A stretch of 31,878 nucleotides of DNA from JAHJDS01 sp964569795. GTDB lineage: Bacteria > Desulfobacterota > Desulfarculia > Desulfarculales > JAHJDS01. Positions 1 through 7,644 of this stretch are shown here, in pieces (positions within the stretch are counted from its first letter, which is position 1; every line of letters starts with the position of its first letter). Made by a program: the position numbers and the translations under genes. The notes below the pieces were generated by a model, which ran no database searches, had not been told where the DNA came from, and saw only the letters and a list, made by a program, of their open reading frames with translations. The stretch is from contig CAZMVB010000043.1 in assembly GCA_964569795.1 (NCBI GenBank), forward strand, positions 1-31,878, given 5' to 3'.

Positions 1-663
1 CCCCCGGCGTCCGGCCTCGATTTCCTGGCCCGGGGCACCCCCAAGCCGCCCCTGCGGGTGGCGCCCCTGCCCGTGCCGGCCCCGATCTCGCCCCCCACCC
101 GGTCCGAGCCTGCCCCGGCCGTGAAGAAACCGGCCGTTGTGGCCAGCCTGCCCCGGAGGGGTCCCTGGCCCCCGACCCAGCTGAAGCTTCCGCCGGTTCC
201 GGTCCCACCGAGGCTTCGCCCGGCCCCCCGCCTCCCGGCGCTCAAGCTCGGGTCCGAGGTCCTGGCCCTGGCCCGGTGGAAGTGTTCGCCCACCTTTGGC
301 CACTGGGCCATCGTTTACAGCGGACGCCTCACCCGCCTGGACCGCAAATGGGCCCTGGTCAAGCTCGAGCACCGGTACGGGTACCGCTACCGGCCCAGGC
401 GAAAGGGCATCGACCGGACCAACTGGTGGTGCGTGCCCCGGCGGCGGCACTGCTACAAGGTCGTGTCGTTCTCCGCCTGGAACGGACACTACCAGCCCGG
501 CCTGGTGGTCCGCTTCCCGCGGCGGCAGGTCGTGTCCGAGCGGCGCCGGATCGAGGGCGGCGTGGCCCGCCTGCTGGACCGCCGCTGCCGGGTGGGCCGG
601 GCCGCCGTTGCCCCGGCTCGGCGCCGGCCGTCCCGCCGCGCAACCGGGTCCGGACGGCCGTGA
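1..663 (+). CDS. Hypothetical Pro/Arg-rich protein, 5' end outside the window
   Basis: The reading frame is open from base 1 with no convincing start, so the gene begins upstream; the stop is TGA at 661-663. The visible part has a Pro-rich low-complexity stretch (about residues 15-80 of the fragment). A compact basic region follows, rich in Trp, Tyr and Cys (RWKCSPTFGHWAIVYSG, then NWWCVPRRRHCYKVV), which could be a small beta-rich domain, and the tail is Arg-rich. I do not recognise a family. The stop overlaps the GTG start of the S41 peptidase gene, so the two are probably co-transcribed and translationally coupled. A proline-rich linker followed by a small domain would suit a cell-envelope protein, but no function can be assigned. 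Confidence 0.6.
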   Translation, partial: PPASGLDFLARGTPKPPLRVAPLPVPAPISPPTRSEPAPAVKKPAVVASLPRRGPWPPTQLKLPPVPVPPRLRPAPRLPALKLGSEVLALARWKCSPTFGHWAIVYSGRLTRLDRKWALVKLEHRYGYRYRPRRKGIDRTNWWCVPRRRHCYKVVSFSAWNGHYQPGLVVRFPRRQVVSERRRIEGGVARLLDRRCRVGRAAVAPARRRPSRRATGSGRP

Positions 664-1964
664 TTCCCCGCGACGTGCCTCTGTTTCCCTGGCCGGTCCC
701 GAGCCTCAGGGGGGCCGGCGCGCGGCCCGGGACGCCTCGGTTTCGGGATCGAGCCTCCCGGCCCGGCCGAGGGAGGTGGGCGGCGCTGGCCCTGGCCGTC
801 TGGCTCGCGGCCCCGGCCTGGGCGTCCGGCGCGGCCCAGGTTTCCCCCCGGTCCCGGCCGGCCGAGCCGCCGGTCAACGTCGAGACCCTGGTCGAGGTCC
901 TGGGGCTGATCCTCAAGCATTCCCCCCAAACCGGCTCACCGGCCGGGTTTCTCCAGAAGGTGCTGGAGCGGGTCCTGCGCGGACTGGGGCCCTACAACCG
1001 GTTTTTGCCCCGGGACGAGTTTCTGGCCTTCCAGCGGTCCCTCACCGGCCGGTATCAGGGGATCGGGGTCGAGATGGTTCGTCGCCCGGGCGGCATCTTC
1101 GTCCGCCGGGTCGAGGCCGGCTCGCCGGCCGACCGGGCCGGACTCCGCCGCGGCGACCGGATCGTCAACGTCGGCAACCGCCAGGTGGGGCAGGACCTGG
1201 CCCTGGCCGGCAGACTGCTGCGGGGCCCGGCCGGGTCCCGCGTCCGGGTGGGCTGGGAGGACAACCAGGGGCGAAACCGCCGGGCCGCCATCCGCCGGAC
1301 CAGAATCGTCCGCCACGATATCGAGTATTTCGTCACCGGGGACATCCTGGTCCTGACCATCCGCTTTTTCACGCCGCAGACCGACGAGCGGGTCCGGACC
1401 ATCCTCAGCCGGTTTGCCGCCGGGCGGCGGCTGCTGCTGGACCTGCGGGACAACCAGGGCGGGGACCTGCAGGCCGCGGTCAACGTGGCCGACTGGCTGG
1501 CCCCGCCGGGCATCGAGCTGATCCGGATCATCTATCGCCACGGGGAACGGCGGTACATCTCGCGCCACAAGCCCCTGGTCAGCCGCTATCCGATCTACAT
1601 CCTGGTCAACCGGGACACCGCCTCGGCCGCCGAGCTTCTGGCCGCGGCCCTGAGGTACCGTCAACTGGCCTTTCTCATCGGCTCGCGGACCCGGGGCAAG
1701 GGCGTGGTCACCGAGGTCTTCCCCCTGCTCCAGGGACACGGCCTGCTGCTCACGGTCGGGGTGATCAGGACCCCGGACGGCCGCACGTACAACCGCCGCG
1801 GATTGCGGGTGGACCTGGCCATCGACCAGGGCGAGGTGACCAGCGGCGACGATCTGGACGGGGTGCTCGAGCGGGCCTTGCAGTGGCTGGGCCGGACTGG
1901 CCCCCGGCCCCGGCCCTCGGACCTTCGGCGTCGGCGGATCAGGCCCCTCAAGTCCAACCCCTGA
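660..1964 (+). CDS. S41-family C-terminal processing peptidase with PDZ domain
   Basis: A periplasmic serine protease of the CtpA/Prc type. From the GTG at 660 (overlapping the upstream stop) the product is 434 aa. A hydrophobic segment at about residues 40-58 (LALAVWLAAPAWASG) is a signal peptide or anchor behind an unusually long basic N-region. A PDZ domain covers about 130-215 (GIGVEMV, then AGSPADRAGLRRGDRI). The S41 core follows, with the expected serine at S322 in NRDTASAAEL and the general-base lysine at K347 in RTRGKGVV. The 25-residue Ser-Lys spacing matches the family. A second in-frame GTG at 675 is an alternative start. Members trim C-termini of envelope proteins or take part in peptidoglycan hydrolase control; the substrate here is unknown. 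Confidence 0.9.
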   Translation: MIPRDVPLFPWPVPSLRGAGARPGTPRFRDRASRPGRGRWAALALAVWLAAPAWASGAAQVSPRSRPAEPPVNVETLVEVLGLILKHSPQTGSPAGFLQKVLERVLRGLGPYNRFLPRDEFLAFQRSLTGRYQGIGVEMVRRPGGIFVRRVEAGSPADRAGLRRGDRIVNVGNRQVGQDLALAGRLLRGPAGSRVRVGWEDNQGRNRRAAIRRTRIVRHDIEYFVTGDILVLTIRFFTPQTDERVRTILSRFAAGRRLLLDLRDNQGGDLQAAVNVADWLAPPGIELIRIIYRHGERRYISRHKPLVSRYPIYILVNRDTASAAELLAAALRYRQLAFLIGSRTRGKGVVTEVFPLLQGHGLLLTVGVIRTPDGRTYNRRGLRVDLAIDQGEVTSGDDLDGVLERALQWLGRTGPRPRPSDLRRRRIRPLKSNP

Positions 1965-1983
1965 CCGATCGTCCCTCTGTCCC

Positions 1984-2013
1984 TTGACGACCGCTCACCA
2001 GGGGTGGAACAAT
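1984..2013 (+). promoter_or_regulatory. Candidate sigma-70 promoter for the fur-family gene
   Basis: TTGACG (1984-1989) and AACAAT (2008-2013) are separated by 18 bp, in the short gap after the peptidase stop and about 30 bp before the fur-family start. The -35 is strong and the -10 only fair (4 of 6). Confidence 0.45.
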
Positions 2014-2041
2014 AGCGCCCAACGGCAACAGGTGGGCTTCC

Positions 2042-2485
2042 ATGGGGAACGAGATAGCGGTCTTTCAGAGGTTCATCCGCCACAAGGGGATGCGATACAC
2101 CCCGGAGCGGGAGACCATCATCCGCGAAATCTTCAGCCGACACGATCACTTTGACGTGGACGAACTCTACCTGCGGCTCCGGCGCCGCGGCGCCCGGGTC
2201 TCCAAGGCGTCCATTTACCGCACCCTGCCGCTGCTGATCGAGGCCGGACTCATCTCCGAGGTCTTCTTCGAGGACGGCCACATGCACTACGAGCACACCT
2301 TCGGCCACGAGCGCCACAGCCACCTGCGCTGTCTGGTCTGCGGCCGGGTGGTCGAGTTCTCGGCCCCGACCCTGGAAGGACTCCATTCCCGGCTGGGTGC
2401 TGAATACGGCTTTCAGGTCTCGGGGCACCGCCTCGAGGTCTTCGGCCAGTGCCCCCAGTGTCAAGCCGAGGGCAAGGAAAACTGA
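2042..2485 (+). CDS. Fur-family metal-dependent transcriptional regulator
   Basis: 147 aa, the usual Fur length. The N-terminal winged helix spans about residues 1-85 (RYTPERETIIREIF, then VSKASIYRTLPLLIEAGLI, the recognition-helix region). The C-terminal dimerisation/metal domain has HERHSHLRCLVCGRVVEF, which carries the His cluster and first CxxC, and a second CPQC near the end; the two CxxC pairs form the structural zinc site. The ATG at 2042 has AGGTGG a few bases upstream. Fur, Zur and PerR cannot be separated reliably from these motifs; the HxHxxCxxC arrangement is shared. It has its own candidate promoter. The last 35 coding bases are repeated after the scaffold gap, which is an assembly matter rather than gene duplication. 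Confidence 0.92.
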   Translation: MGNEIAVFQRFIRHKGMRYTPERETIIREIFSRHDHFDVDELYLRLRRRGARVSKASIYRTLPLLIEAGLISEVFFEDGHMHYEHTFGHERHSHLRCLVCGRVVEFSAPTLEGLHSRLGAEYGFQVSGHRLEVFGQCPQCQAEGKEN

Positions 2486-2660
2486 TCTGACGTCACCTCA
2501 AAAGTNNNNNNNNNNNNNNNNNNNNNNNNNNNNNNNNNNNNNNNNNNNNNNNNNNNNNNNNNNNNNNNNNNNNNNNNNNNNNNNNNNNNNNNNNNNNNNN
2601 NNNNNGCCCCCAGTGTCAAGCCGAGGGCAAGGAAAACTGATCTGACGTCACCTCAAAAGT
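2451..2660. repeat. 55-bp identical sequence on both sides of the scaffold gap
   Basis: Bases 2451-2505 and 2606-2660 are identical over all 55 positions and directly flank the run of N. The repeat contains the 3' end of the fur-family gene and 20 bp beyond its stop. This is what an assembler leaves when two contigs sharing a k-mer-sized end overlap are scaffolded but not merged; it is unlikely to be a real duplication. Confidence 0.95.
2506..2605. other. Scaffold gap (100 N)
   Basis: Exactly 100 N, a common placeholder for a gap of unknown size. Because both edges carry the same 55 bases, the true gap is probably zero and the sequence should collapse to a single copy. Confidence 0.98.
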
Positions 2661-2727
2661 AGCAAGATCGACGGGCGCGGGTCTGGCCTGGCCACTCCGA
2701 GACCAATCAGCAATGAATAGGGACAAC

Positions 2728-3306
2728 ATGACCTTAATTGAGGCAGCACTGAACTGCCCCAAATGCGTAATCAGTGTGATGGGGGAACACGCCGGCGAAA
2801 GTGTTGACGAAATCTTCGTTAGAAAGAAAGACGACATCGAACAAACGGGCAAAACATTCTGGGTCATGAGGTCGCCAAAAGCGCGGCCGCATCAAGTCCG
2901 TGGGATCTGCAGGTCTCTTGCGCCATACACGATATTCGTTGAACCAGCAACCAGAGGCGGCGCTCGCCCCACCACAGGAGATAAGGCAGCCCGAGAATAC
3001 TCCGAAGATCGGGTAAGGTGGCATCAATTGCCTGAAGGGTTGAGCCCCGTGACCGGGAAATTGGATCAAGGGGCGGTCGCCCTTGTTTTTGACATGATGA
3101 CAACCGATGTCAGTGAACCATTGGACCTCTGGAAATACGCCGATGCTTCTGACATGCAACAACCTATCAGGTTCATACTTGGCCGTTCCACGGTCTGCGC
3201 CGTCAGAAAGGACATGAAATCACATCCAGGTACAATGAAGTCTCGCTACCGTGGAATCGTGGCCGTGGCGAGACTTGCCGATCCATATTGTGTCTGGATT
3301 CGATAA
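2728..3306 (+). CDS. Hypothetical protein, orphan of lower GC
   Basis: 192 aa from the ATG at 2728, which is preceded by AGGGA at 2719-2723; an in-frame ATG at 2713 lacks such a site. I recognise no domain. Visible features are an N-terminal NCPKC motif, a central FWVMRSPKARPHQV segment and a C-terminal SRYRGIVAVARLADPYCVWI. There is no signal peptide or membrane segment. Codon use is clearly less GC-biased than in the flanking genes (many A/T third positions), suggesting recent acquisition. It stands alone between the scaffold gap and a convergent gene, so context gives no function. CDS status rests on the uninterrupted frame and the ribosome binding site. Confidence 0.6.
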   Translation: MTLIEAALNCPKCVISVMGEHAGESVDEIFVRKKDDIEQTGKTFWVMRSPKARPHQVRGICRSLAPYTIFVEPATRGGARPTTGDKAAREYSEDRVRWHQLPEGLSPVTGKLDQGAVALVFDMMTTDVSEPLDLWKYADASDMQQPIRFILGRSTVCAVRKDMKSHPGTMKSRYRGIVAVARLADPYCVWIR

Positions 3307-3441
3307 CTAGAAAACGAGACGGTCCTACAGACGGCAGTTCAGTTACGATCCCTCGCCGCCGTACAGCTTAGTCATTTTATAGAATAATTGTCCCCGCCGA
3401 ACCGACAAAAACGTCAAATCAAAACCGAGACTACAATACAG

Positions 3442-3963
3442 TTACACCGAGCCCTTGCAGGCCTTGAACATCCGGATCAGGTGCCTCAGGTTGTCCCGGT
3501 CCAGGGTCTCGTTGTCCTGCTTGATGTTCCCGTACCTGAGTTCAAAGGTCTGGCCGATCAGGCGCGGCAGTCGGACGTAGATATAGGTCGTGCCCAGCAG
3601 CCACAGCAGGTGTTCGGTCTTGTCCTTGGCGCAGAAGTAATCATTGTTGCCGTACTTCTTCCACAGGGCGGCCACGATCCCCTTCATCCGGTTATAGGTC
3701 GGGGTGGAGATCACCGGAGCGGTCAGATTGATCCGATAGATGCCGTAGCCGTCGCCGGTGACCTCGAAGTGGGCCGTAAGCGATACGCCGCCCACCAGTT
3801 TCTGGCAGACGCCGGTCCGGCTGCATGCCGCGCCCTTGAGCTGGTAGATCTGGGTCCCCCATTTGATACCCTGGAAACCGCCCGGGTCCCGGTTCGAGTC
3901 GGCGGCCCAGACCAGGGCCGGCGCGAGACACAGGATCAGGGCCACAATCGCCGCCTTTTTCAT
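3442..3963 (-). CDS. Small secreted hypothetical protein
   Basis: 173 aa. The ATG at 3963 is preceded on the minus strand by a strong GGGGGAGG ribosome site. An upstream in-frame ATG at 4020 lies inside the predicted -10 element and is rejected. The N-terminus is a classical signal peptide (MKKAAIVALILCLAPALVWA, cleavage about residue 20). The mature protein starts near SNRDPGGFQGIKWGT, a phrase typical of small periplasmic proteins of anaerobic proteobacteria, and contains Cys residues (AACSRTGVC, YFCAKD, KACKG) that could form disulfides. No enzymatic motif is visible. It is monocistronic with its own promoter. Confidence 0.85.
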   Translation of the reverse strand: MKKAAIVALILCLAPALVWAADSNRDPGGFQGIKWGTQIYQLKGAACSRTGVCQKLVGGVSLTAHFEVTGDGYGIYRINLTAPVISTPTYNRMKGIVAALWKKYGNNDYFCAKDKTEHLLWLLGTTYIYVRLPRLIGQTFELRYGNIKQDNETLDRDNLRHLIRMFKACKGSV

Positions 3964-4018
3964 CGGCCTCCCCCTTTTGTCCGCCAATCGATCTGACGTC
4001 AAATTTGAAGCGCGGTTC

Positions 4019-4048
4019 ATGATAACCCGAAGATATCCATTAGGTCAA
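4019..4048 (-). promoter_or_regulatory. Sigma-70 promoter for the secreted protein gene
   Basis: Read on the minus strand: TTGACC (4048-4043), an 18-bp spacer, then TATCAT (4024-4019). Both hexamers match 5 of 6. Transcription should start near 4012, giving a leader of about 50 nt before the ATG at 3963. Confidence 0.65.
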
Positions 4049-4115
4049 GGATTTGCGCGGCTTAGGCGGAAGGGTATCTCGCGGTCGGGGAGTGGGGGGC
4101 CGATTTGAAAAAGAA

Positions 4116-4145
4116 TTGACATGGCCCGGCCGGAGGAGTTAAAGT
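4116..4145 (+). promoter_or_regulatory. Sigma-70 promoter for the NlpC/P60 gene
   Basis: A perfect TTGACA at 4116-4121, an 18-bp spacer and TAAAGT at 4140-4145 (4 of 6). The start codon of the NlpC/P60 gene is about 37 bp further on. Confidence 0.55.
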
Positions 4146-4182
4146 AATACTTGAGGTTTTCGCCCCGGAACCGGGGGCACTG

Positions 4183-4722
4183 ATGAGGCCGAAAGGCATA
4201 AACAAAACACTAACTCTCATCCTCGGCGGCCTGGTCCTGGTCACCCTGGCCTCCTGCGGCAAGAGCGACCTGGACGGCTACCCAGGCTATGGCCGGCCCG
4301 ACTGGGCGCACGCCGGCACGGCCCGCCTGGTGGTGGCCTACGCCAAATCCTACATCGGCGTCCCCTATCGCTACGGCGGCAACGGGCCCCACCGGGGATT
4401 TGACTGCTCCGGGCTCATCCAGCACGCCTACGGCCGCTTCGGGGTGAAGATTCCCCGCACGGCCAGGGCCCAGTTCCGCTTCGGCCGACCGGTCTCCCCC
4501 AGGCGGCTTTTGCCCGGGGACCTGGTCTTTTTCTGGTCGTGGCGCGGCAAGTGGCACGTGGGCCTGTATCTGGGCCGCGGCCGTTTCCTGCACGCCCCGC
4601 ACACCGGCGCGGTCGTCCGGGTCGATTCCCTGTACTCCCGCTACTACCGCCGCCGCTTTCAGGGGGCCCGGCGCGTGGTCGGGTCCGGGTCGGCCTATTG
4701 GAGGTCAACTAGTCGTTATTAA
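4183..4722 (+). CDS. NlpC/P60-family lipoprotein, cell-wall cysteine peptidase
   Basis: 179 aa. A lipoprotein signal ends in LVTLASC with the lipidated cysteine at C25. The NlpC/P60 domain covers about residues 45-170. The catalytic Cys is C75 in GFDCSGL, the catalytic His is H125 in WHVGLYLG, and the third polar residue is probably H137 in FLHAP. GVPYRYGG before the Cys and LLPGDLVFFW before the His are standard family landmarks. Such enzymes cut D-Glu/mDAP-type peptide bonds in peptidoglycan (Spr/MepS-like). The His-rich third position and intact Cys/His suggest an active enzyme anchored in a membrane. The C-terminal tail is Arg/Tyr-rich. Its neighbours are unrelated. Confidence 0.92.
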   Translation: MRPKGINKTLTLILGGLVLVTLASCGKSDLDGYPGYGRPDWAHAGTARLVVAYAKSYIGVPYRYGGNGPHRGFDCSGLIQHAYGRFGVKIPRTARAQFRFGRPVSPRRLLPGDLVFFWSWRGKWHVGLYLGRGRFLHAPHTGAVVRVDSLYSRYYRRRFQGARRVVGSGSAYWRSTSRY

Positions 4723-4791
4723 TACCGATGGACCTCGAAGCCCATACAAGGCGACCCGGCTTACTTGTAAAAAATCAATCGTGTATCTTTG

Positions 4792-5574
4792 ATGACCGAC
4801 CCGATCTACGACCATATCGGCCGAGTCTATAACGCCAGCCGCCGGGCCGAACCGGCCGTGGTCAAGTGCCTGGTCGATCTGCTCGGGCTCCCCCGGGGAT
4901 CGGTCCTCGCCGACATCGGCGCCGGCACGGGCAACTATTCCAGTGCCCTGGCCGAGGCGGGCTACCTCGTCCACGCCATCGAACCCTCGGCCGAGATGCG
5001 CTCTCAGGCCAGGGCCCACCCCGGCGTCAGGTGGCTTGCCGGCCGGGCCGAGGACCTGCCCCTGGCCGACCGGTCCGCCCAAGGCGTGGTCTCCACCCTG
5101 GCGATACATCACTTCGACTCGCTGGCCGGGGCGGCCTCGGAAATGCACCGGATCTGCCCGGCCGGGCCCGTGGTCATCTACACCATGGACCCCCGCCAGG
5201 GGGAGGACTTCTGGTTCGGGCGCTACTTTCCGGCGATCTTCGAGCGGGTTTTTTCCGTCTTCCCCCCGCTGAACCAGGTCTGCCGAACCTTGGGCCATGG
5301 GACAGATTGGAAATTAATCGTAAAAGAATTTCCCCTGCCCCGAGACTCGGTCGATATGACCATGCATTCCGGGTGGAGCCGGCCGGAGATATATCTGGAC
5401 GAGACATTCAGGCGCAACACGTCCGGCTTTGCCCTGGCCGAGGCCGGTGAGGTCGCCGCCGGCCTGGCCGCTTTGAGGCGGGACCTCAAGTCCGGGGAGT
5501 GGGACCAAAGGTATGGTCATCTCAGGCGCGAACCGTCGCTCGATCTCGGTTTCCGGTTTCTTTGCTTTGCCTGA
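4792..5574 (+). CDS. Class I SAM-dependent methyltransferase
   Basis: 260 aa. The Rossmann methyltransferase core starts at about residue 37 with motif I ADIGAGTGN (glycine loop at D41-G47). HAIEPSAEM follows (acidic end of beta-2), then AEDLPLADRSAQGVV (motif II region) and IHHFDSLAGAASEMHRI. This is the methyltransf_11/UbiE-BioC style, but the C-terminal substrate-capping region is not one I recognise. The substrate is unknown. The start could be the ATG at 4792 or a TTG three bases earlier; no good ribosome site is seen. Downstream is the AT-richer regulatory region of the exporter operon. Confidence 0.85.
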   Translation: MTDPIYDHIGRVYNASRRAEPAVVKCLVDLLGLPRGSVLADIGAGTGNYSSALAEAGYLVHAIEPSAEMRSQARAHPGVRWLAGRAEDLPLADRSAQGVVSTLAIHHFDSLAGAASEMHRICPAGPVVIYTMDPRQGEDFWFGRYFPAIFERVFSVFPPLNQVCRTLGHGTDWKLIVKEFPLPRDSVDMTMHSGWSRPEIYLDETFRRNTSGFALAEAGEVAAGLAALRRDLKSGEWDQRYGHLRREPSLDLGFRFLCFA

Positions 5575-5788
5575 CTTTCACAAACCCGCGACTGCCCCAT
5601 GATTTTCCCCACGGAACGTGAATGACCGGCACACCGGCCACCCCCGGCCGGCCGCCCTTGGGCCTGAAAAAAATTCCGTGGGGTGCGTGGTTGATTTTGA
5701 TTTGGATTTATTTAATAACGGATGGTAGTTAACTGGATATGCCCCGTGGTTCAGGCGCAGGTTGGTGGTTCTAATTAGCGACTTCAAC

Positions 5789-5844
5789 TTGACAACCCAG
5801 TTTAACCAACCATATAGTTTAACCGATATCAACCCAATGGTTAA
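5789..5844 (+). promoter_or_regulatory. Promoter and likely autoregulatory operator of the tetR-exporter operon
   Basis: TTGACA (5789-5794), an 18-bp spacer and TATAGT (5813-5818) form a strong promoter. AGTTTAACC occurs twice, at 5799-5807 (in the spacer) and 5816-5824 (overlapping the -10), 17 bp apart. TTAACC (5819-5824) is inverted relative to GGTTAA (5839-5844). Repeats placed over the promoter of a TetR gene suggest the product's own binding site. The rest of the 295-bp gap (5575-5869) is AT-rich and shows no other gene. Confidence 0.5.
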
Positions 5845-5869
5845 TACCGACCCGGACAGGGAGACGACC

Positions 5870-6538
5870 ATGGTCCAGCACGCCGACGACCCCAAGAAGA
5901 AGATCATCGCCGCGGCCACGGCCCACTTCTCGGCCAAGGGCTTTTTCGGAGCCCGGATGCAGTCCATCGCCGACGAGGCCGGCGTGAACAAGGCCATGCT
6001 CCACTACTACTTCTCGACCAAGCGGGACCTCTATGTCCACGTCCTGGCCGAGGTCTATCGGGAGATCTTCGGCGGCCTGGCCGCCCGGGTGGTGCCCGAG
6101 TCCGACGCCAAGGACCGCCTGAAGCTGTTCATCCAGTTCTTCCTGGATTTCTGGAGCACCCGCCAGAGCCTGATGGCCCTGGTGGAGCGGGAACTCCTGG
6201 ACGGCGGCGAGGCCCTGGACGAGGCCCTGAACATGGTCTTCGGCGACGCCGCCTTTTTCGGCGGCCTGACCGGCCGGGCCCTGGTGGAGACCCTGGTCGG
6301 CCCGACCTGGCCCCGATCGCTGGAGTTGACCCACACCGTGTTCTCGGTGACCGGGATGTGCGTCGTCTCTTTTCTGGGCCGGCCCATCTTCGGCAAGATC
6401 ATGCAGGAGGACGTGTCCGACTTTGACGCCTACCTGGCCCGGCGGCGGGCGAATATCCTGACCCTGATCGATCGTATCTTCGCCGCCCAGGCGGCCCCGG
6501 CCGACCGGGGAGGCAGCCCCGGGGTCGGCCGGTCATGA
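5870..6538 (+). CDS. TetR/AcrR-family regulator (CecR/YbiH-like position)
   Basis: 222 aa from the ATG at 5870, which has AGGGAG six bases upstream; a longer frame starting at 5762 would run through the promoter and is rejected. The N-terminal TetR helix-turn-helix is clear (about residues 10-55: IIAAATAHFSAKGFFGARM, then SIADEAGVNKAMLHYYFSTK). The rest is a helical ligand-binding domain. The stop overlaps the start of the membrane fusion protein gene by 4 bp, so it heads the exporter operon. In E. coli the TetR regulator CecR (YbiH) lies next to ybhGFSR in the same arrangement. By analogy it probably represses its own operon and is released by an exported compound. Confidence 0.9.
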   Translation: MVQHADDPKKKIIAAATAHFSAKGFFGARMQSIADEAGVNKAMLHYYFSTKRDLYVHVLAEVYREIFGGLAARVVPESDAKDRLKLFIQFFLDFWSTRQSLMALVERELLDGGEALDEALNMVFGDAAFFGGLTGRALVETLVGPTWPRSLELTHTVFSVTGMCVVSFLGRPIFGKIMQEDVSDFDAYLARRRANILTLIDRIFAAQAAPADRGGSPGVGRS

Positions 6539-7644
6539 GCAAGGTCCTCAAGAAAATCATCCGGGTCCTGGTGGTCCTGGTGGTCCTGGGAGGGGCCGCG
6601 GTCGGGGTCTGGCTGTACTACTCGGGGCGCCCGCCGGCCAATCCCGATCTGGTGCGGGTCAACGGGACCATCGAGGCCACCGAGGTGGACATCAGCTTCA
6701 AGCTGAGCGGGGTCATCGCCCGCCTGTTGATCGAGGACGGGATGCGGGTGGTCAAGGACAAGACGGTCATTGCCGTCCTGGAGCACCAGGACCTGCTGGA
6801 CCAGCGGGACGCGGTCCTGGCCAGGCTCCGGCAGGCCCGGGCCACCCAGGCGGCGGCCCAGGCCTCCCTCAATCTGCTGCTGGCCGGGACCAGGCCCGAG
6901 GCCATCGCCCAGGCCGCGGCCAAGGTCCGCGAGGCCAGGTCCACCGCCTGGGAGGCCCGGCGGACCTGGCAGCGTTACAGCCCGCTGTACAAGCGCCAGG
7001 TCATCTCCGGCCAGGACCGGGACCAGGCCCGGGCCAAGTATTTGGCCGCCCAGGCCACGGTCCATCAGGCCGAGGAATACCTCCGCCAGTTGAAAAACGG
7101 CCCCCGGCCCGAGGAGATCGAGCAGGCCCGGGCCCAGGCCAGGGCCGCCCGGGCCGCCGAACTGGCCGCCCTGGCCGAACTGAAGCTGATCAAGACCCGG
7201 ATCGGCTACGCCAAGATCTACGCCCCCTTGACCGGGTACGTCCTGATAAAGAACGTCGAGGCCGGCGAGTTCGTCACCGCCGGGACCCCGATCTGCACCA
7301 TCGGCGACCTGGACGTGGTCAAGTTCATCACCTATGTCCCCGAGACCCAGCTGGGCCGGGTCAAGCTGGGCAACCACGTCATTGTCACCGTGGACACCTA
7401 CCCCCACAAGAAGTACGTGGGCAAGATCATCTTCATCTCGTCCCAGGCCGAGTTCACCCCCAAAAACGTCCAGACCCAGGCCGAAAGGATCAAGCTGGTC
7501 TATAAGGTCAAGGTCCGCCTGATCAACCCCAACCAGGAGCTCAAACCCGGCATGCCCGCCGACGGGGTGATCGACACCACCAGCGGCCCGGCCGGGCGGG
7601 CGGGGACCGGGAGGCCGCGGCCCGATGACCGCACCGGCGGTTAA
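6535..7644 (+). CDS. HlyD-family membrane fusion protein (YbhG-like)
   Basis: 369 aa periplasmic adaptor. It has a single N-terminal membrane anchor (about residues 8-28), then the first lipoyl half (VNGTIEATEVDISFKLSGVI, about 43-85). A long alpha-hairpin rich in Ala/Arg/Gln (about 90-220) would reach the outer-membrane channel. The second lipoyl half follows (KIYAPLTGYVLIKNVEAGEF) and a beta-barrel ending in ELKPGMPADGVID. It is expected to link the inner-membrane ABC permeases below to a TolC-type channel. It overlaps the tetR gene by 4 bp and the first ATPase gene by 20 bp. Confidence 0.92.
   Translation: MSKVLKKIIRVLVVLVVLGGAAVGVWLYYSGRPPANPDLVRVNGTIEATEVDISFKLSGVIARLLIEDGMRVVKDKTVIAVLEHQDLLDQRDAVLARLRQARATQAAAQASLNLLLAGTRPEAIAQAAAKVREARSTAWEARRTWQRYSPLYKRQVISGQDRDQARAKYLAAQATVHQAEEYLRQLKNGPRPEEIEQARAQARAARAAELAALAELKLIKTRIGYAKIYAPLTGYVLIKNVEAGEFVTAGTPICTIGDLDVVKFITYVPETQLGRVKLGNHVIVTVDTYPHKKYVGKIIFISSQAEFTPKNVQTQAERIKLVYKVKVRLINPNQELKPGMPADGVIDTTSGPAGRAGTGRPRPDDRTGG

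Noticed and set aside
2484..4001. The 12-mer GATCTGACGTCA at 2484-2495 (and its gap copy) and 3990-4001, as possible ends of the low-GC segment
   Set aside because: Contains the self-complementary TGACGTCA, and 12-mer matches are expected by chance in a window this size; no mobile gene lies between the copies.
6564..6592. Short GTCCTGGTG tandem repeat
   Set aside because: Encodes the Val/Leu membrane anchor of the HlyD protein; explained by codon bias.
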